From assembly GCA_003952965.2 (NCBI GenBank), contig CM025852.1, positions 787,572 through 851,571 of the forward strand: a stretch of DNA of 64,000 nt. Direction: 5' to 3'. The position numbers were made by a program, and so were the translations under genes. Position 1 is the first letter of the stretch, and the number at the start of each line of letters is the position of its first letter. Shown here in pieces: positions 10,841 to 22,851 of the stretch. The notes beneath the pieces were generated by a model. It made no database searches and was not told the origin of the DNA. It saw only the letters and a program-made list of their open reading frames with translations. This stretch comes from Morella rubra. Lineage: Eukaryota; Streptophyta; Magnoliopsida; Fagales; Myricaceae.

Positions 10841-12789
10841 GTGTATATCTCAGTGCATATGAAGCGTGATTCTTGAATTCTGTTATATATATATGGACTT
10901 TGTCCATTTCCAGGTGGTTTGTTTTCGTATTCATGCAAGTGTTTATCTTTCACGCCAGTGTGCGAGGCATTTTCTGATTGTTCTTTGCATCTCCAGAAAG
11001 GAAGGGCAAGACACTCAGGATGAGTTGCAGAAGAGAAACCTTCGTGATGAACTTGAAGATCGTGAGCGGAGGCATTTCTCATCAAAGGATAAGTCCTACA
11101 TTGGTAAGAAAGGAAAAGGGGGAGGGTGGGTTGTATTCCAACCTTTTTTATCCTGCAGCAACTTATTGTGGAGTTTGTCATAGTTACCTCATAGTTACTT
11201 CCTGGAAAAATGTTTTTTATTTTTATGTGAGTTGCATGTTGTTGCAGATGAGAGAGATCGCAGGAAAGGAAGCCATCTCCTATTGGAAGGTAAGTTTATT
11301 GGCTCACCTGACGTGTATATTGTTTTGATTTGTAGTTATACTTACATATTCTATTACCTACAGGGACAAGGCGGGACGCTGAAGATCGTATTATTCCACG
11401 TAGCGTAGATGCTGATGACTCTGATGTGGAAGTAAAAAGTGATGATGAGAGGTTATCAATCTTGGCAGATATATCTGATTCACATTTACTAGAGAGCTAA
11501 TAGTTTAGTCTTGGGCACTGTGTTCTCCAAGCTATTAAACTGTTTGAGTTGAATTAAACTGTTTGATTCTGAATTGTGAAGTTCCAATCTCTCCTTCCCC
11601 CCCCCCCCCCCCCTTCTTTCTCTCTCTCTTTCTTCCACGAAAGAAGAGAAATAGAAGCAAACAAACCCCTTCTCTTTTTCCCCCTCTTGGAAAAAAGGAG
11701 AAGAAGTTAGACTTCCTGTTGCTGATACCAGTCTCTTCGTAGGAACTCAGGCCCCTAGGTTTCACAATGAAATGGGTGTCTTTTTGCTTTCTGTTTGCAT
11801 TTAGGACTCTGTACTGGAGCATTTCATGTGTACCTCTCTTTGTATGGTTTACAATTGTTCTCTTGGAGAAGTTGTTGAAAGTTGTGTCATATGTTTCCCT
11901 TCAACGCCATTTCTTTTGTTGCCTATTTAACTCACTCTCATTTTTGTGTTACCTTCTAGAATAACATACCCTATCGGTCCCACTATTTGTTAATGTGGTT
12001 CATATTTTATGTTAGTGATGAAAGCGACGACGATGAAGACGACGAAGCAGCTTTGATACTTGAGCTTGAGCAAATAAGAAAGGAAAGAGCAGAGGAGAAA
12101 CTACGGATGGTGCGTTGCCCTATTCAGGGGTTTCTCTAATATCTCAATATGCTATTTGGAGTCTAGGAAATGTTTTGGTGCTGCTAATTGGAGCCCATGA
12201 ACTAGCTGTGTAAATATGGTTGTGAGGATGTTATTTGCTGTTTTCTGTATCATGTTTCTTTTTTATTTTAGGCCAGTGGATATCATGTTTCAAATGCCCT
12301 AATTATGCATCACCGAGGAAATGGGAATTCTGTATTTAAACAGCTGGGCACACTCTAAAATTGATTTCTTCTAACATATAAAAACCCATCAAATTTATGT
12401 CAGTGACTTTTGCTACAGTAGTTATAACAAATATGCTCGTGCATCTGCAGGATCGACAACAGCGGGAGGAAGAACTTAAAGCCAAGGAAGCAGAGCTTCT
12501 CAGAGGAAACCCCCTGCTAAATAATCCAACATCTTTTAGCGTGAAAAGAAGGTTAGTAGCCGGAAGAAGTAGCTTTCAAGTCTTGTAATCAAACATAGGA
12601 ACTTAATATTGTTCGGTTTTGTTGGAGTCATGTCCTAACACATTGTTTTGCATTCCATTGCTTAGGTGGGATGATGATGTGGTGTTTAAGAATCAGGCCC
12701 GTGGTGAAACCAAGACTCCTAAACGCTTCATTAACGACACCATCAGGAATGACTTCCATCGGAAATTCCTGCATAAGTACATGAAGTAG
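10667..12789 (+). CDS. CWC15: pre-mRNA splicing factor CWC15 (Cwf15/Cwc15)
   Basis: Seven coding exons (10667-10797, 10997-11103, 11248-11289, 11364-11451, 12016-12109, 12451-12551, 12666-12789) sum to 687 bases, giving 228 residues, close to the human protein. The N-terminus [15 protein letters not shown] and the C-terminus [20 protein letters not shown] are family hallmarks. The middle has an acidic serine/aspartate stretch ([11 protein letters not shown]) and a charged helix ([19 protein letters not shown]). CWC15 is a core protein of the Prp19-associated (NTC-related) spliceosome complex and acts in the nucleus during catalytic activation. All introns are GT-AG; exon 4 uses a weak-looking GTTATC donor. 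The exon 1 nearest exon 2 is used here, since two further copies lie upstream. A 5' UTR intron ending TTTGATAG precedes the ATG. The gene converges on TMEM245. Confidence 0.93.
11597..11613 (+). repeat. 17-base poly-C tract in CWC15 intron 4
   Basis: An uninterrupted run of 17 C lies inside intron 4, followed by CT-rich DNA to about 11640. Long C runs are unusual in AT-rich plant introns. On the transcript this is a C tract; on the other strand it is a G tract. Exact length is error-prone in sequencing. Confidence 0.9.
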
Positions 12790-13503
12790 CTGCTTGTAAA
12801 AATATCCTTGTGTGGAAGCCAGTGTAATATTTGGGTCAAAAGAAACCTGTGATTTCTAATGACTCTGTAGCAAAATTTAGGAAATTGTTCTGCTGGATGT
12901 AAGGAGTTGGTTTCTTTCAGAACTGGTTTATCAAATTTTTAATCTGTACCTTGGAAAGAGGTTTATGATCTCAAGTAATACATGCTGGTATAAATGACTA
13001 TATCTGCTGGTATAAATGCGTTTTAACGGGCCAAGGTCTCCAATACGATCTTCATGATGTAGTCAATGATTCATTGAAGTGCCTGGAATCGTGACCTGAA
13101 GTCTTATAATGGGATCTGTTGCACCTAGCCTGTGCTAACAGCCAATTTGATTTCATAAAGAGGCATACTATATTTTGCCTGTTCCGATATGAACAGCCTT
13201 GAGTTCTTACATAGAGAATGATATACAGCTTTCCTCATAGGATTCTTAGCAGGGTGCTACAAAAAGACAATACGATGATCAATCTATTGTTACACACATG
13301 ACAAAACGGAGAAAAAAAAAACGGTGGGGGAAGAAACATCCTCAGAGCCAATCTCAAACAATAAATTTTAATTAATTTTGTGAGCAAAAAGAGTGGCAAA
13401 GGATCATGTGCTTCCATCAACTTGTGTGTTCCACAGGTTCCAATTGCTCCAAACAAATAGATATGGAGTAGCCACTGACAGAGGCTTCAATCTTCATTGC
13501 AAT
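12790..13503. other. convergent intergenic region CWC15 / TMEM245
   Basis: About 700 bases separate the CWC15 stop from the TMEM245 stop on the opposite strand. It should contain both 3' UTRs. Antisense frames such as 13235-13456 are low-complexity and unsupported. Confidence 0.6.
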
Positions 13504-16500
13504 CTACTTCTCCTTTTCCTTGAGTGGTTCCAAAAAAAATTCTGCATACAAATCTATAAGCGCAATCACAACTGTTGTAATCAACGGACCCATAATTGCT
13601 CCCTGTAGAACAACAAGTCCAAACAACCCAGCAAACATCATCAGGACAATATTAGGAGATTGTGCATATAAGCTACTGATAAAACCATTCCCCAAGAAAC
13701 TAAACTGAATTCCAAAAACATCTAAAATTGACCATGACGAAATGTTTCTACAGGCATCCAGGATTCCATTCGAGCAATATAATTTGCATAGCCCTATTAA
13801 TATGTACTTGCTCCAGAAGAGATTGCCTGATTATTTTTTTCATGACCAATCTTATTCGAAGGAGCAAATGCTGAGTCATCTACGAAGAAAAACAACTACC
13901 AAACATTACATTTAGCTGATAACTCATTCAAGTTTCCAACAACAGAGAGAAGTTCAAAGAAACAAGCAACTGCTGACTATAGGCTGAACCAAGCATCATC
14001 CATGTCATTAGAAAAATTAACAAAAAGAGTACAAGTATAAAAGAGGACAAGAGAGCTGCATGTTTCTGTGCATGGAGCATACACGAACCAAAGTTATCCT
14101 ACTCTATTCACAAGTCAGTGGGTGCAGCTTCCCCAGGAGAGATTTTATGTATGACTTTTCACTACCAACAAAGTCGCGTGTATCCAAAAAAAAAAAAAAT
14201 CGTGTGTTACTTTTTTTTTTTTCTCGACTAATTGGGGAGGGGGAAAGAGGAACCACACATCTTAGAGGGCCAAAGAAGTGGACTTATTGGATCAATCCAC
14301 ACACTATCTCCAAAAGGGCCTAGCTCTTGAAGAAAGTCTGTAACTTGTTCATCTGAAAGTGTACCTCTCCTGATAGAGTCGAGCTAAAATGCAATGAAAA
14401 GAAGTTCCTAATCAAACTAACTTGGAACTCAACTAATTCTGTAAATAGCTATTTTCCAGGCTCAACACCACCTTTATCATCAGAATTTGTCTTTAACCAT
14501 TAAAGATTACGCTGCACATCAATTACAGAAGAAACAAGTAGACACCTTCGAGCTTCATGTGGAAAATGAAGTTAATGGCTATACAGTTCCCAAACAAAAT
14601 TCAAGTTCATGGAAAAGAAGATGCTTTTTAATCAAATACTGTGGGTAGAAACTCTTTCAATTACTAAAATAGATAGTCGTCCATATAAAAATCCAAAATC
14701 AACACATGATAAGACTTGAGTTATCTGCTACATGCTGTATTTGTGTTGCAAGCAAAGCAAGGGGGCTATACACTATAGGATCTCATCTATCACAGAGAGA
14801 CTCAAGAAGAAACCTGAAACGAGAGTACCTATAGGACAAAGCACAGAGCATAATTCTGATAATAATATAAGGAGAAAAAGACGAATAATTACCTCAAATG
14901 CAGAAGGGAACAATGTCATTCCCCCAATGATGCTAAGCCCTGTAAGATAGCCACTATGACCAGGTATATCCTCCTGAATTTCAGATGCTATATAATCCAT
15001 AAGCACAAGATGAATAATAGACAAGCTAATGGCTAATATGTATCTGCCTTCCACTAACAGTTGCACAGCTGCCGGAATTATGGCAAACCAAGCTGGAAAG
15101 ATTGGCAACAGAGCGCTGAGGAACGTAAGCACAGTGGACATGTACAAGAAATGTATCTTGAATAGTCTAAACAAAAGCCAAGAGAGACATCCCTGAATAA
15201 ATGCAATCTCAGCCGTAGCCAAAAGCACACCTGAAATTGCCTTGTCAAGAACTTCAACGCATCTAACCCTTGCCGAATTCGACATAGGTAGCATATGCAA
15301 TGCATGTTGAGTCACCCCACCAGATTCTGATGTGATCAGATAATACAACACCCAGAAGAACACCATCGACTGGGACACGAAGTTGAGTACTTCTGCTGCC
15401 CCCGAGACTATCGAATTCCCGATGGAAAACATGAACTTTGCACTGCTTCCTAACACAGTTCTACTGCTAGCAAACACACGTTGTGACACGTCCATCCCTC
15501 TAACTGCAAATTCTTTAGCCTTGTCAACCAAATCCACCCTGGTGATAATCAATTCCCTAAACATCTCATCCAATTCTGTATATATCTGGGCCCATTCCCT
15601 ATTGCTAATCCTATTGCTCAAGCTCAAAAACTTTTCTGTATAAGGCGAAGGACTAGCTAAAGCTGTCGAATGCACCGAGGAGTTATCTGGTGTCCTTATT
15701 ACGAAATGCTTAATCCCAGTCACCAGCTCGGTCATATTATATTGCATCCCCAAACTATCAATCTGATCCAACACAGTCGCATAGAACTGTGTAGTGTACT
15801 TATCCACCATCCCAGGCACATCGTTCTCGTCCATCCACTGCTTCAAACCAATCCTCTCAGAATAGTTACTCCCTTGAACGTGTAGTTTCAACGAAATCAC
15901 CGCGTCTTTCCCTTCAACCCCAATCTTGTACGAGAAGAATATGACCCCAATTAAAAACCCAACAATCATTGCAACAATTAGCCCAATGGCCACAATGGTT
16001 TTCAACCTCTTCAGTATCCCACGAGTGAAGAATGCACAGATTGTACTACGGCGAAAGCTAGTGCTTCGGAATGATGACAGCGCCGACATTGTCGAATCGA
16101 CCTTCGTGGAGCTGAACAAGAGCCCCAATCCGATCAATCCCAGAGACACAATACCCCCAAGTCTCTCATAAGCGATAACGAATATACCAAATGACAAAAG
16201 CAAGCGCAGTAACTTCGAGAACCCAGTACGGCTCCCTCTTGGGGTCTCGGATTTCGGCTTTCTTCTAATGACACGGAAGCAAAGATGGCGAATTTCGACG
16301 AGGGTGTTTACGACGACTCTGAAAACGGCAACTGGGACAGCCAGGACGGTCTCTGTGAGGCCTAGCGTCAAGGGTTCGGACCAGAAGGAGACGAGTGTTT
16401 GTTGAATGCCTCTAAGAGGGATTGAGCAGAGCACGGCCCACTGGATGGGACGGAGATACCCCTCGAGGAGTTTGCCAACGAAGTAGACGATGACGATGGA

Positions 16501-16746
16501 AAAGGCGAGACCGGCGTGGGCCATGGCGATATAGAGGGCGAGCCGCACCTGGGGGTCGCTGGAGAGTGTGTTATCTCGGCTCTGTTCCGACGGCGCGCGA
16601 GGTTGTGTTGGCGCTTGGGATTCGGGAGGTGGAGATGAGGATGGGGAGGGTTTGCGCAGTGAGGCGGATCGGAACATGTCTTGCCATGGCGGGCTGGAGG
16701 CGCTTGAGTTTTTGGAGTCCGGGTCTGAGTAAGGAACCAGCTCCAT
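13504..16746 (-). CDS. TMEM245-like / AI-2E family membrane protein
   Basis: A long first exon (16746-14893, 618 codons) is spliced to a terminal exon (13704-13504) in phase 0, giving about 684 residues. This is close to the Arabidopsis homologue At5g55960, described as a C9orf5/TMEM245-like protein. The N-terminus [13 protein letters not shown] is followed by a proline/serine-rich region. Several hydrophobic segments follow, near residues 70-93, 105-145 and 190-270, then a soluble stretch, and a hydrophobic C-terminal half resembling the AI-2E transporter fold, with [19 protein letters not shown] near the end. The biochemical role in plants is not established; a multi-pass membrane location is clear. 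The intron is about 1.2 kb. The gene is convergent with CWC15, and its 5' end faces 16.75-17.1 kb, the likely promoter and UTR. Confidence 0.9.
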
Positions 16747-18558
16747 TTCCCAGCTTCCCAGTTTGTCTCAGTTCCAGAGACAGAAAGCAGGGGAGATAGA
16801 ACGATTGTGTCAAGACTAATGCTTCCCCGGACGTTGGACAGAAACAAGGGGGTTTGAGTCAGAACTCGGATAGGCAGAGCCGCAGAGAGAAATAGATATA
16901 TTCTTCCGCTGAAGTTGTGTGCGAGATTCGTTAGTCAGTCTCAGAAAGGCTTCTTTGGGACAGAAAGAAGGATGATTTATTTTTTTCTTTTTTCTAAATA
17001 CAGAAAAGAGGACGATGATCGCGAATGAGGTGTGGCTTTGTGTGGCTTTGTGGGGGACCTGTCAAAGTTTTATTATAAACAGAAGATTGGCCCAATTCTC
17101 ATCGATCTGCCACTCTCTCCCTCTTTCTATTGGACAGGAATACGACGTGTAATACAAACTCCATTATTTTCTTAATCCTAAAGATCGATATCATGCATCA
17201 CATGTTCTACCCCAGAGGAAAAAAAAAGGTCAGGGGCATTTGTTTGGATAATATATTCTTTTGTTTTGTTTTGTTTTGTTAATTTCTTTGATGAAGGTTT
17301 TGTTGGGGAGTCGTTTGATTTGATTTTTAGCACTTGTCTCAATCTGTGTTGGTCGCTTTCCTCTTCAAAAGCTGCTTCGTTATATAACCATTAAGAATCT
17401 CATCCATTATGCTGTAATACCTTTAGTGGTTGCCAAAGATGATCACTTCATGCTCTTTTAAATTTTACTGTGAATCAATGGACGTACTAATGACGTTGAG
17501 AAATGCTATAGAGGGTAGGACTGAGAAATATTTAACTGAGGGAGTGTTTGATGGAAAGTAAACTTTTATTGGCAAACAAAAGAAAATTTGACTGGTATTT
17601 TCCAGTTTTTATTGCAGCTTTTTCAGTAAATTTAAGCTCTGTTTCTGCCATTTGTCCACGGCCATGGCACAAAAAACTACAGAAGAAAGGGCCAATCTAA
17701 CATTTCAAAAAGAGTAAGGACAGAAAGATATAGTCAAGCTTTAAGATGAGAAAGGTAAATCTCTGGAGGAAATGGTTTTTGCTTCATAAGTAGAGACACT
17801 GACACTTCAACAGGAGGAACAGGGAGTTCCTATTATCCTCGTGGTCACAAAAAAAAAAAAAAAACTCCTTGTCTTATAGTCTGCAACTGGCACATATACC
17901 TAGGTGGGCCAGACAGATGCACCTGGTTTGTGTCACACACTTATTTATAGAACTCCACTAATATTCCAACTAATGCATTGTTTTGAACTGTTTAACCAAA
18001 TCGGAAGCTTCCTGTTGTCTTCCCCTTTCGCGTTAAAAGGAAATTTAACAAAGTCAATAACAGGAAGCACCAATCAGGTTGGTGGACAAAAACAAATGAA
18101 TGAAACTATTAGGACATAGATTATTGACTGCATGGGTTTTTGAGGAGTCCTGAAGAGCACAGACTCTCTAAATAAAACAGAAGAGAGCAAATAGAGAAAA
18201 CAAACGTCAAGATTTATGTTTTTTGGTTGACATCAGGCTTCCATGGGCTAAAAGCAGTAACAGGGAAATCTGTCATCAAGATTATACAGCTCGCGCGTGC
18301 TCTTTAAGGTTTCCAAATTCTATCAACCAAACAAATGAGGTTCCAAGTCGAGTTGGAATAGATGCGGATCAAACCAGCGTATAAAGACATACTCAACAAG
18401 TTCTTTGGCTAGTTCGCTTCGTTGTGATTCAGATTTTAGCACTAGTTGCAATTTTCAGAGCATAAACTCGCCTTCATAGTATAAAGCTATGTAAACATCA
18501 ATAAACGTAGAGCTTTTCTTAGAGATTACTGTTGTTTTTCAAGCAATGAAACATCTAT
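16747..18558. other. intergenic region TMEM245 promoter / ABCG 3' flank
   Basis: This contains the presumed TMEM245 5' UTR and promoter (16747-17150) and the 3' flank of the ABCG gene. Homopolymer runs occur (15 A near 17849, TTTTG repeats near 17263). A 71-residue frame at 17904 has no recognisable features. I see no further gene. Confidence 0.55.
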
Positions 18559-21500
18559 TCAAAGACTGCATAAGTTGATTCTTCTGCGAAGACAAAAGTA
18601 AGCACACAAACGGTAAGCTAGAGCCATCACCAGTAGAATCCATGCTTCTTCCAAGCCACCATTCAGGTTAACCGTGTCGAAGGAAGGTGAACTCTGTAGT
18701 TTCCTGCACCCTGCTTTACTTTGGCAGTCATACAATTCATCTCCAGTATATTGGACTTTCAGGAGAAGTCTGAAGCCATAGTACATGAAGGACAAATACT
18801 TCAACCAACGCATAAATATTGGTATGTGCTGCAATCAAGACATTTTATCAGTCTTCTGTCTGCTTCCCAAATAGTACAAAAGGTCCAAATAATCAATATG
18901 ATAGTTCTAGTATTGAGTTGCAAAAAGACTAACAACCCAAGGAAGGTTTAGGTGGCTAATAATTAGCAAACAATGCAGGAGCATGATGCTTGAAATTGGA
19001 AATTCATAATCAGACCAGTCCTACGCTTCTTCTTTGTTTTTTTTTTTTTCTTAACAAAACCCATCTAAAGAAACCTAGAAGCAATGCATCTGATCTAGCA
19101 TGCTTTCTTTTCTTGTTTTCTATTGAAATAAATGAATTTGGGTAACAGATGCGCATACCTGGACGTAGTAACCTCCTGTGAGAAGAAACAGCATTAATAA
19201 CAACGAAGCAACCATGCCAGCCCTTTTAATACTTAAAACTGCAGCTCCAAATAGTTCTCCTGCCCCCTAGAAACAGAAATAAATTCATTCAACATTTAAG
19301 GCAAGATAAACCTAGCATGGGAGATTGATCTAAATTACCTGGCTTGTTACAACTACCAAAAGAATGGCAAATAATGTCAGGAAGAAGCAAGGGAGAGTTC
19401 TTTTGAAGCCAGCCATGAAGTACAAAATGAGCATGAAAAACGTAGGATAGAGCACATGTGCCACCATGTCACACAGAGTGCTGCACACATAGTACACGCT
19501 TAATCTGTACATGTCTGCCTTCCTTTCCTTTACCAAGTAAATCTTTTCAAATGGGAACACGTATACTGCTCCAAAAAGAGATGATGATGTCCAAAATATA
19601 CAAATATAGAACATTAGACCAATCTGCAATATAATGATGGTGATTCAGTCTGAATAACATGAAAAAACCAATAATAAAATAAATGAGCAGGAAAGAAGCA
19701 AGAAAGTGGGATTGAAGAGCTGCTATATCTTGTCACTGCTCAGAATCAAGTCATAGTCACTTACCTGATCTCTGAGATGAGCCTCGGTGTCAATCTTCGA
19801 TTTCCACCATAGAAGGCCAAGCAAGACTGCAACTCCAAGTGCTTGAACAAGTCTTAGCTTATCAAAATAATCTCTGCACCTTTCTCTGAATGTTCTCTTT
19901 GACAGTATCATGAATTGCTCGCACCAAGACATTGTCCAATCCTTTTTGACTTGAATGGCTAACTGTAGGTGTTCCGGTGTCTTTGTTGTTCGATGATTCT
20001 CTTCTTTTTCTTTTGGCTCCAGCTGAGTTTTGTATTTGAGTTGTAGAAACTAGCACAATACCCAAAGAGATGTTGAGAGGGAGAGACAGAATTGATTAAT
20101 AGACAGGTAAATTCCAACTTCTTACCTTGATTACAGCTTTCTCAGAGTCAGGAGTTCCCTCGGTTTTAAATAAATCTTCAGGGACATTAATGTCATTTAT
20201 TTGGCCTGTTGCTAAATCAAGCAAGAACTCTGCAGGATTCATGGGAATTTCTGGGATGAATCTTAACGATGAGAAATACTCCATGGACTCTCTAGTCCTC
20301 CCATAGTACACAGGGTAGCCTTCTGATATCATCAGAATTTTGTCAAACCTGTGAAACATTCTGCTCGATGGCTGATGGATAGTTGTGATTATTGTCCTTC
20401 CTGCCTGTAGACCGCCAAATGTAATCCTTAGGACTAGTCCACCTTGTAACAAAGCCACAGAGAGAATGCATTTATTTTTGGTACCTTAGCAAGTCCTTGA
20501 AGAGTTATAAGGAGTCTATTGGCCGAGGTGGAATCAAGGCCTGAAGTTGGTTCATCAAGCAACAATAACGAAGGATCAACGAGAATTTCATAACCAATGC
20601 TGGTCCTTTTTCTTTCCCCTCCCGATATTCCTTTTACAAATCCTCCTCCTATTCTTGTGTTACGACATCTATTGTCATACAAGCAGATCATTCAGAGAAA
20701 CAATGCTAAATATTCTTTCGAAGAAAAAAAGAACTTGCTTCTTATATCTTCAATATAATCTGTCAACATGATATCCAGCTACACCACCATTTAACACATA
20801 CCTTTCAAGGCCTAGCTCCTTTATAATCATCTCCACTCTTGCATATTTATGTTGTCGGCTCATGTAGCTTGGAAGTCTTAAATATGCAGCAAAAACTAAG
20901 GTTTCTTCTACCGTTAATTGTGGAAAGAGGACATCGTCTTGTGTCACAAATCCAATCCTGCAAGTCAAAAAAGAAATTTAACATAAAGGACGACATAAGT
21001 AGATCTTCTAGACCTTTGAGAGTTAACTTTGGATGCCATGAATGAAGCTTCTGTGAAAATTGCTAACCTCCTTTTAATAGCTGCATTATAGGGGATGCCA
21101 TTGTAAGTAATTTTTCCTTCAACATCGTCAAGTAATCTTCCTCCTATCACTTTTAACAAGGTTGTTTTCCCACTGCCAGAAGGACCCATCAGAGCAAGAA
21201 TTTCTCCTGGGCCAATGCTTCCAGTTATACCTTTCAAGATCTGCTTGCGATTATCTTGCTCCAAGTTCAGTTGTGTGGCTACCTTGGAAACCACTGCCTT
21301 TACCGGGTTGCTGGAGGAAGGTTGGGTATTTCTCACTTTGTACTCCACATCTTCAAACTGCATTACCAAGAGGCCCATGAAACATGTCTAGACATTATAT
21401 TTAAACTGTAACAAACATGATCATTCACATACAAACACACGGTTGCAAAGATTATTATAATTTGACATGTTCAAATTTGCTTTGATAGCAGTAGGGACTT

Positions 21501-21803
21501 GACTTGTGTTCAAGAGAAAAAGATATTAGCTCAGATCAAGGGCTTTCTTAAAGTAAATGGAAGGGCGAAAGTAGAAACAATCAGACACACTACGACCTTG
21601 AGAAATATTGGGAGAGGATGATCTCTGTTAGTATAAGAACTCTCAACTTCTATGTCAATCTCCGAGTACCTACTTCTACGGTATGCTTGAGACATGAACT
21701 CAATGTTATGACCAAAACCAGTACTTCCAGCAATCTGCATAGACCCCATTGCTGGGGGTGACAATGACATGTCCTCAATTTCATCGTCTCTTCTAATTTC
21801 CAT
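18559..21803 (-). CDS. half-size ABC transporter, ABCG (WBC) family, ABCG21-like
   Basis: Nine exons join in frame: 21803-21597, 21357-21068, 20957-20802, 20668-20485, 20404-20126, 20049-19765, 19623-19339, 19266-19159 and 18828-18559. They give about 687 residues, the usual plant half-transporter length. The order is reverse: nucleotide-binding domain first, membrane domain second. Walker A GPSGSGKT is near residues 127-134, signature ISGGERKR near 232-239, Walker [14 protein letters not shown] near 252-264, and the H-loop histidine in TTIHQPSS near 289. A linker with PKEKEE and a C-terminal domain of about six helices follow (WTMSWCEQF onward). It should dimerise and export a small molecule across a membrane using ATP. 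Sequence resembles Arabidopsis ABCG21, but I cannot assign the substrate. The first donor (AAG then GTCGTA) is atypical. It shares a divergent upstream region with CCDC22. Confidence 0.92.
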
Positions 21804-22851
21804 TCTCTTGGGCAGTCCCCTGTGGTAGCCAGAAGCTCAAACTATCTCAATGGGGGCAGAAACAAGTCTGTAGTGTAATGAATCAACTGGAAGAAACCAA
21901 AAGATTGCCTATCTTATTGAGGCAGTGTATAGGTTGGTGGGCCATGTGCTTTCCATGCCTAGGTTTAGGACTACGAAAGGCTGTTGTAGTTCCAACATGC
22001 CCTTGCAACCATTATGATTTGCTTAGCTGACATGCCAAGAACATGACTTGGAATTAGCTATTTTTTTGGTACTCAACAGGAATTTCGGATATATTTCACC
22101 GACAAAATAGCTGAAAAACTATTCATCAACAATTGTCTCAGTAGTTAGGACCAACCTGAGACACAATGAACAGAAAAAACACAGTTTTAAATTCAATTTT
22201 TTACGAGGATCATACTAAAGCTTACATATAATACATTCAGAGTAAAATTTGGAAGATGATATTCTATAATCCTATGCTGTTATTTGTTATTTCTCCAAGC
22301 ATAAACACAAAAACTGATGATTAATGCCCAAAACACTCTAAATTGTTTACAATGCATTCAAAGATCAAATTCAGCCTAAAAAACAAAACCAGTTATTACA
22401 CATCAAAGACGGGGAACAAATTCATGTTTCAGTTAAGACAACTTTTAAAAGAAAATTATTTATTATTTATTTTTTCTTTATCAAATACTAAATAACTATA
22501 AGAAGCCAGATGTTGTAAATCCTTTTGAAAGAAAAAACACCATCTTTTCGACCCAAATCCCAATCGAATATTTCGGGAATGATAATGAAATTCTGAAGAA
22601 CAACGTTGCCTCTAAATACATACCCGGTTCCGAGGACAAAATTGTCAAACTAAAAGCTGAGGAACGAAGCCTGCCTCTCGCAGTTCCAGGCTCCATTCTC
22701 CAAGCCTCCAGCTATAAACTAATAATCTAAAAAGGCTTATACGCTTCGTTACTTCCGGGGCCAACACAGGAAAACGAGAACGCACGCGCAGCACGAGAAA
22801 CCCCATATTCTCAGTTTCTTCGACTTTCCACCAGAGCACTGGAGTTGGAAA
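21804..22851. promoter_or_regulatory. divergent intergenic region ABCG / CCDC22
   Basis: About 1.05 kb lies between two start codons facing away from each other, so it must hold both promoters and 5' UTRs unless UTR exons lie further out. The part nearest CCDC22 (about 22650-22850) is less AT-rich. Antisense frames there (22496-22839) look incidental. No specific factor site is claimed. Confidence 0.5.

Noticed and set aside
10810-11181. 123-residue minus-strand frame opposite CWC15 exon 2
   Set aside because: It lies antisense to a well-supported exon and its introns and has no domain.
11535-11822. 95-residue glycine/arginine-rich minus-strand frame
   Set aside because: It is produced by the poly-C and CT tracts of the CWC15 intron read backwards.
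16368-16847. 159-residue minus-strand frame overlapping the TMEM245 start
   Set aside because: It is a shadow of the GC-rich first exon in another frame; the 657-residue frame there has a matching family and membrane segments.
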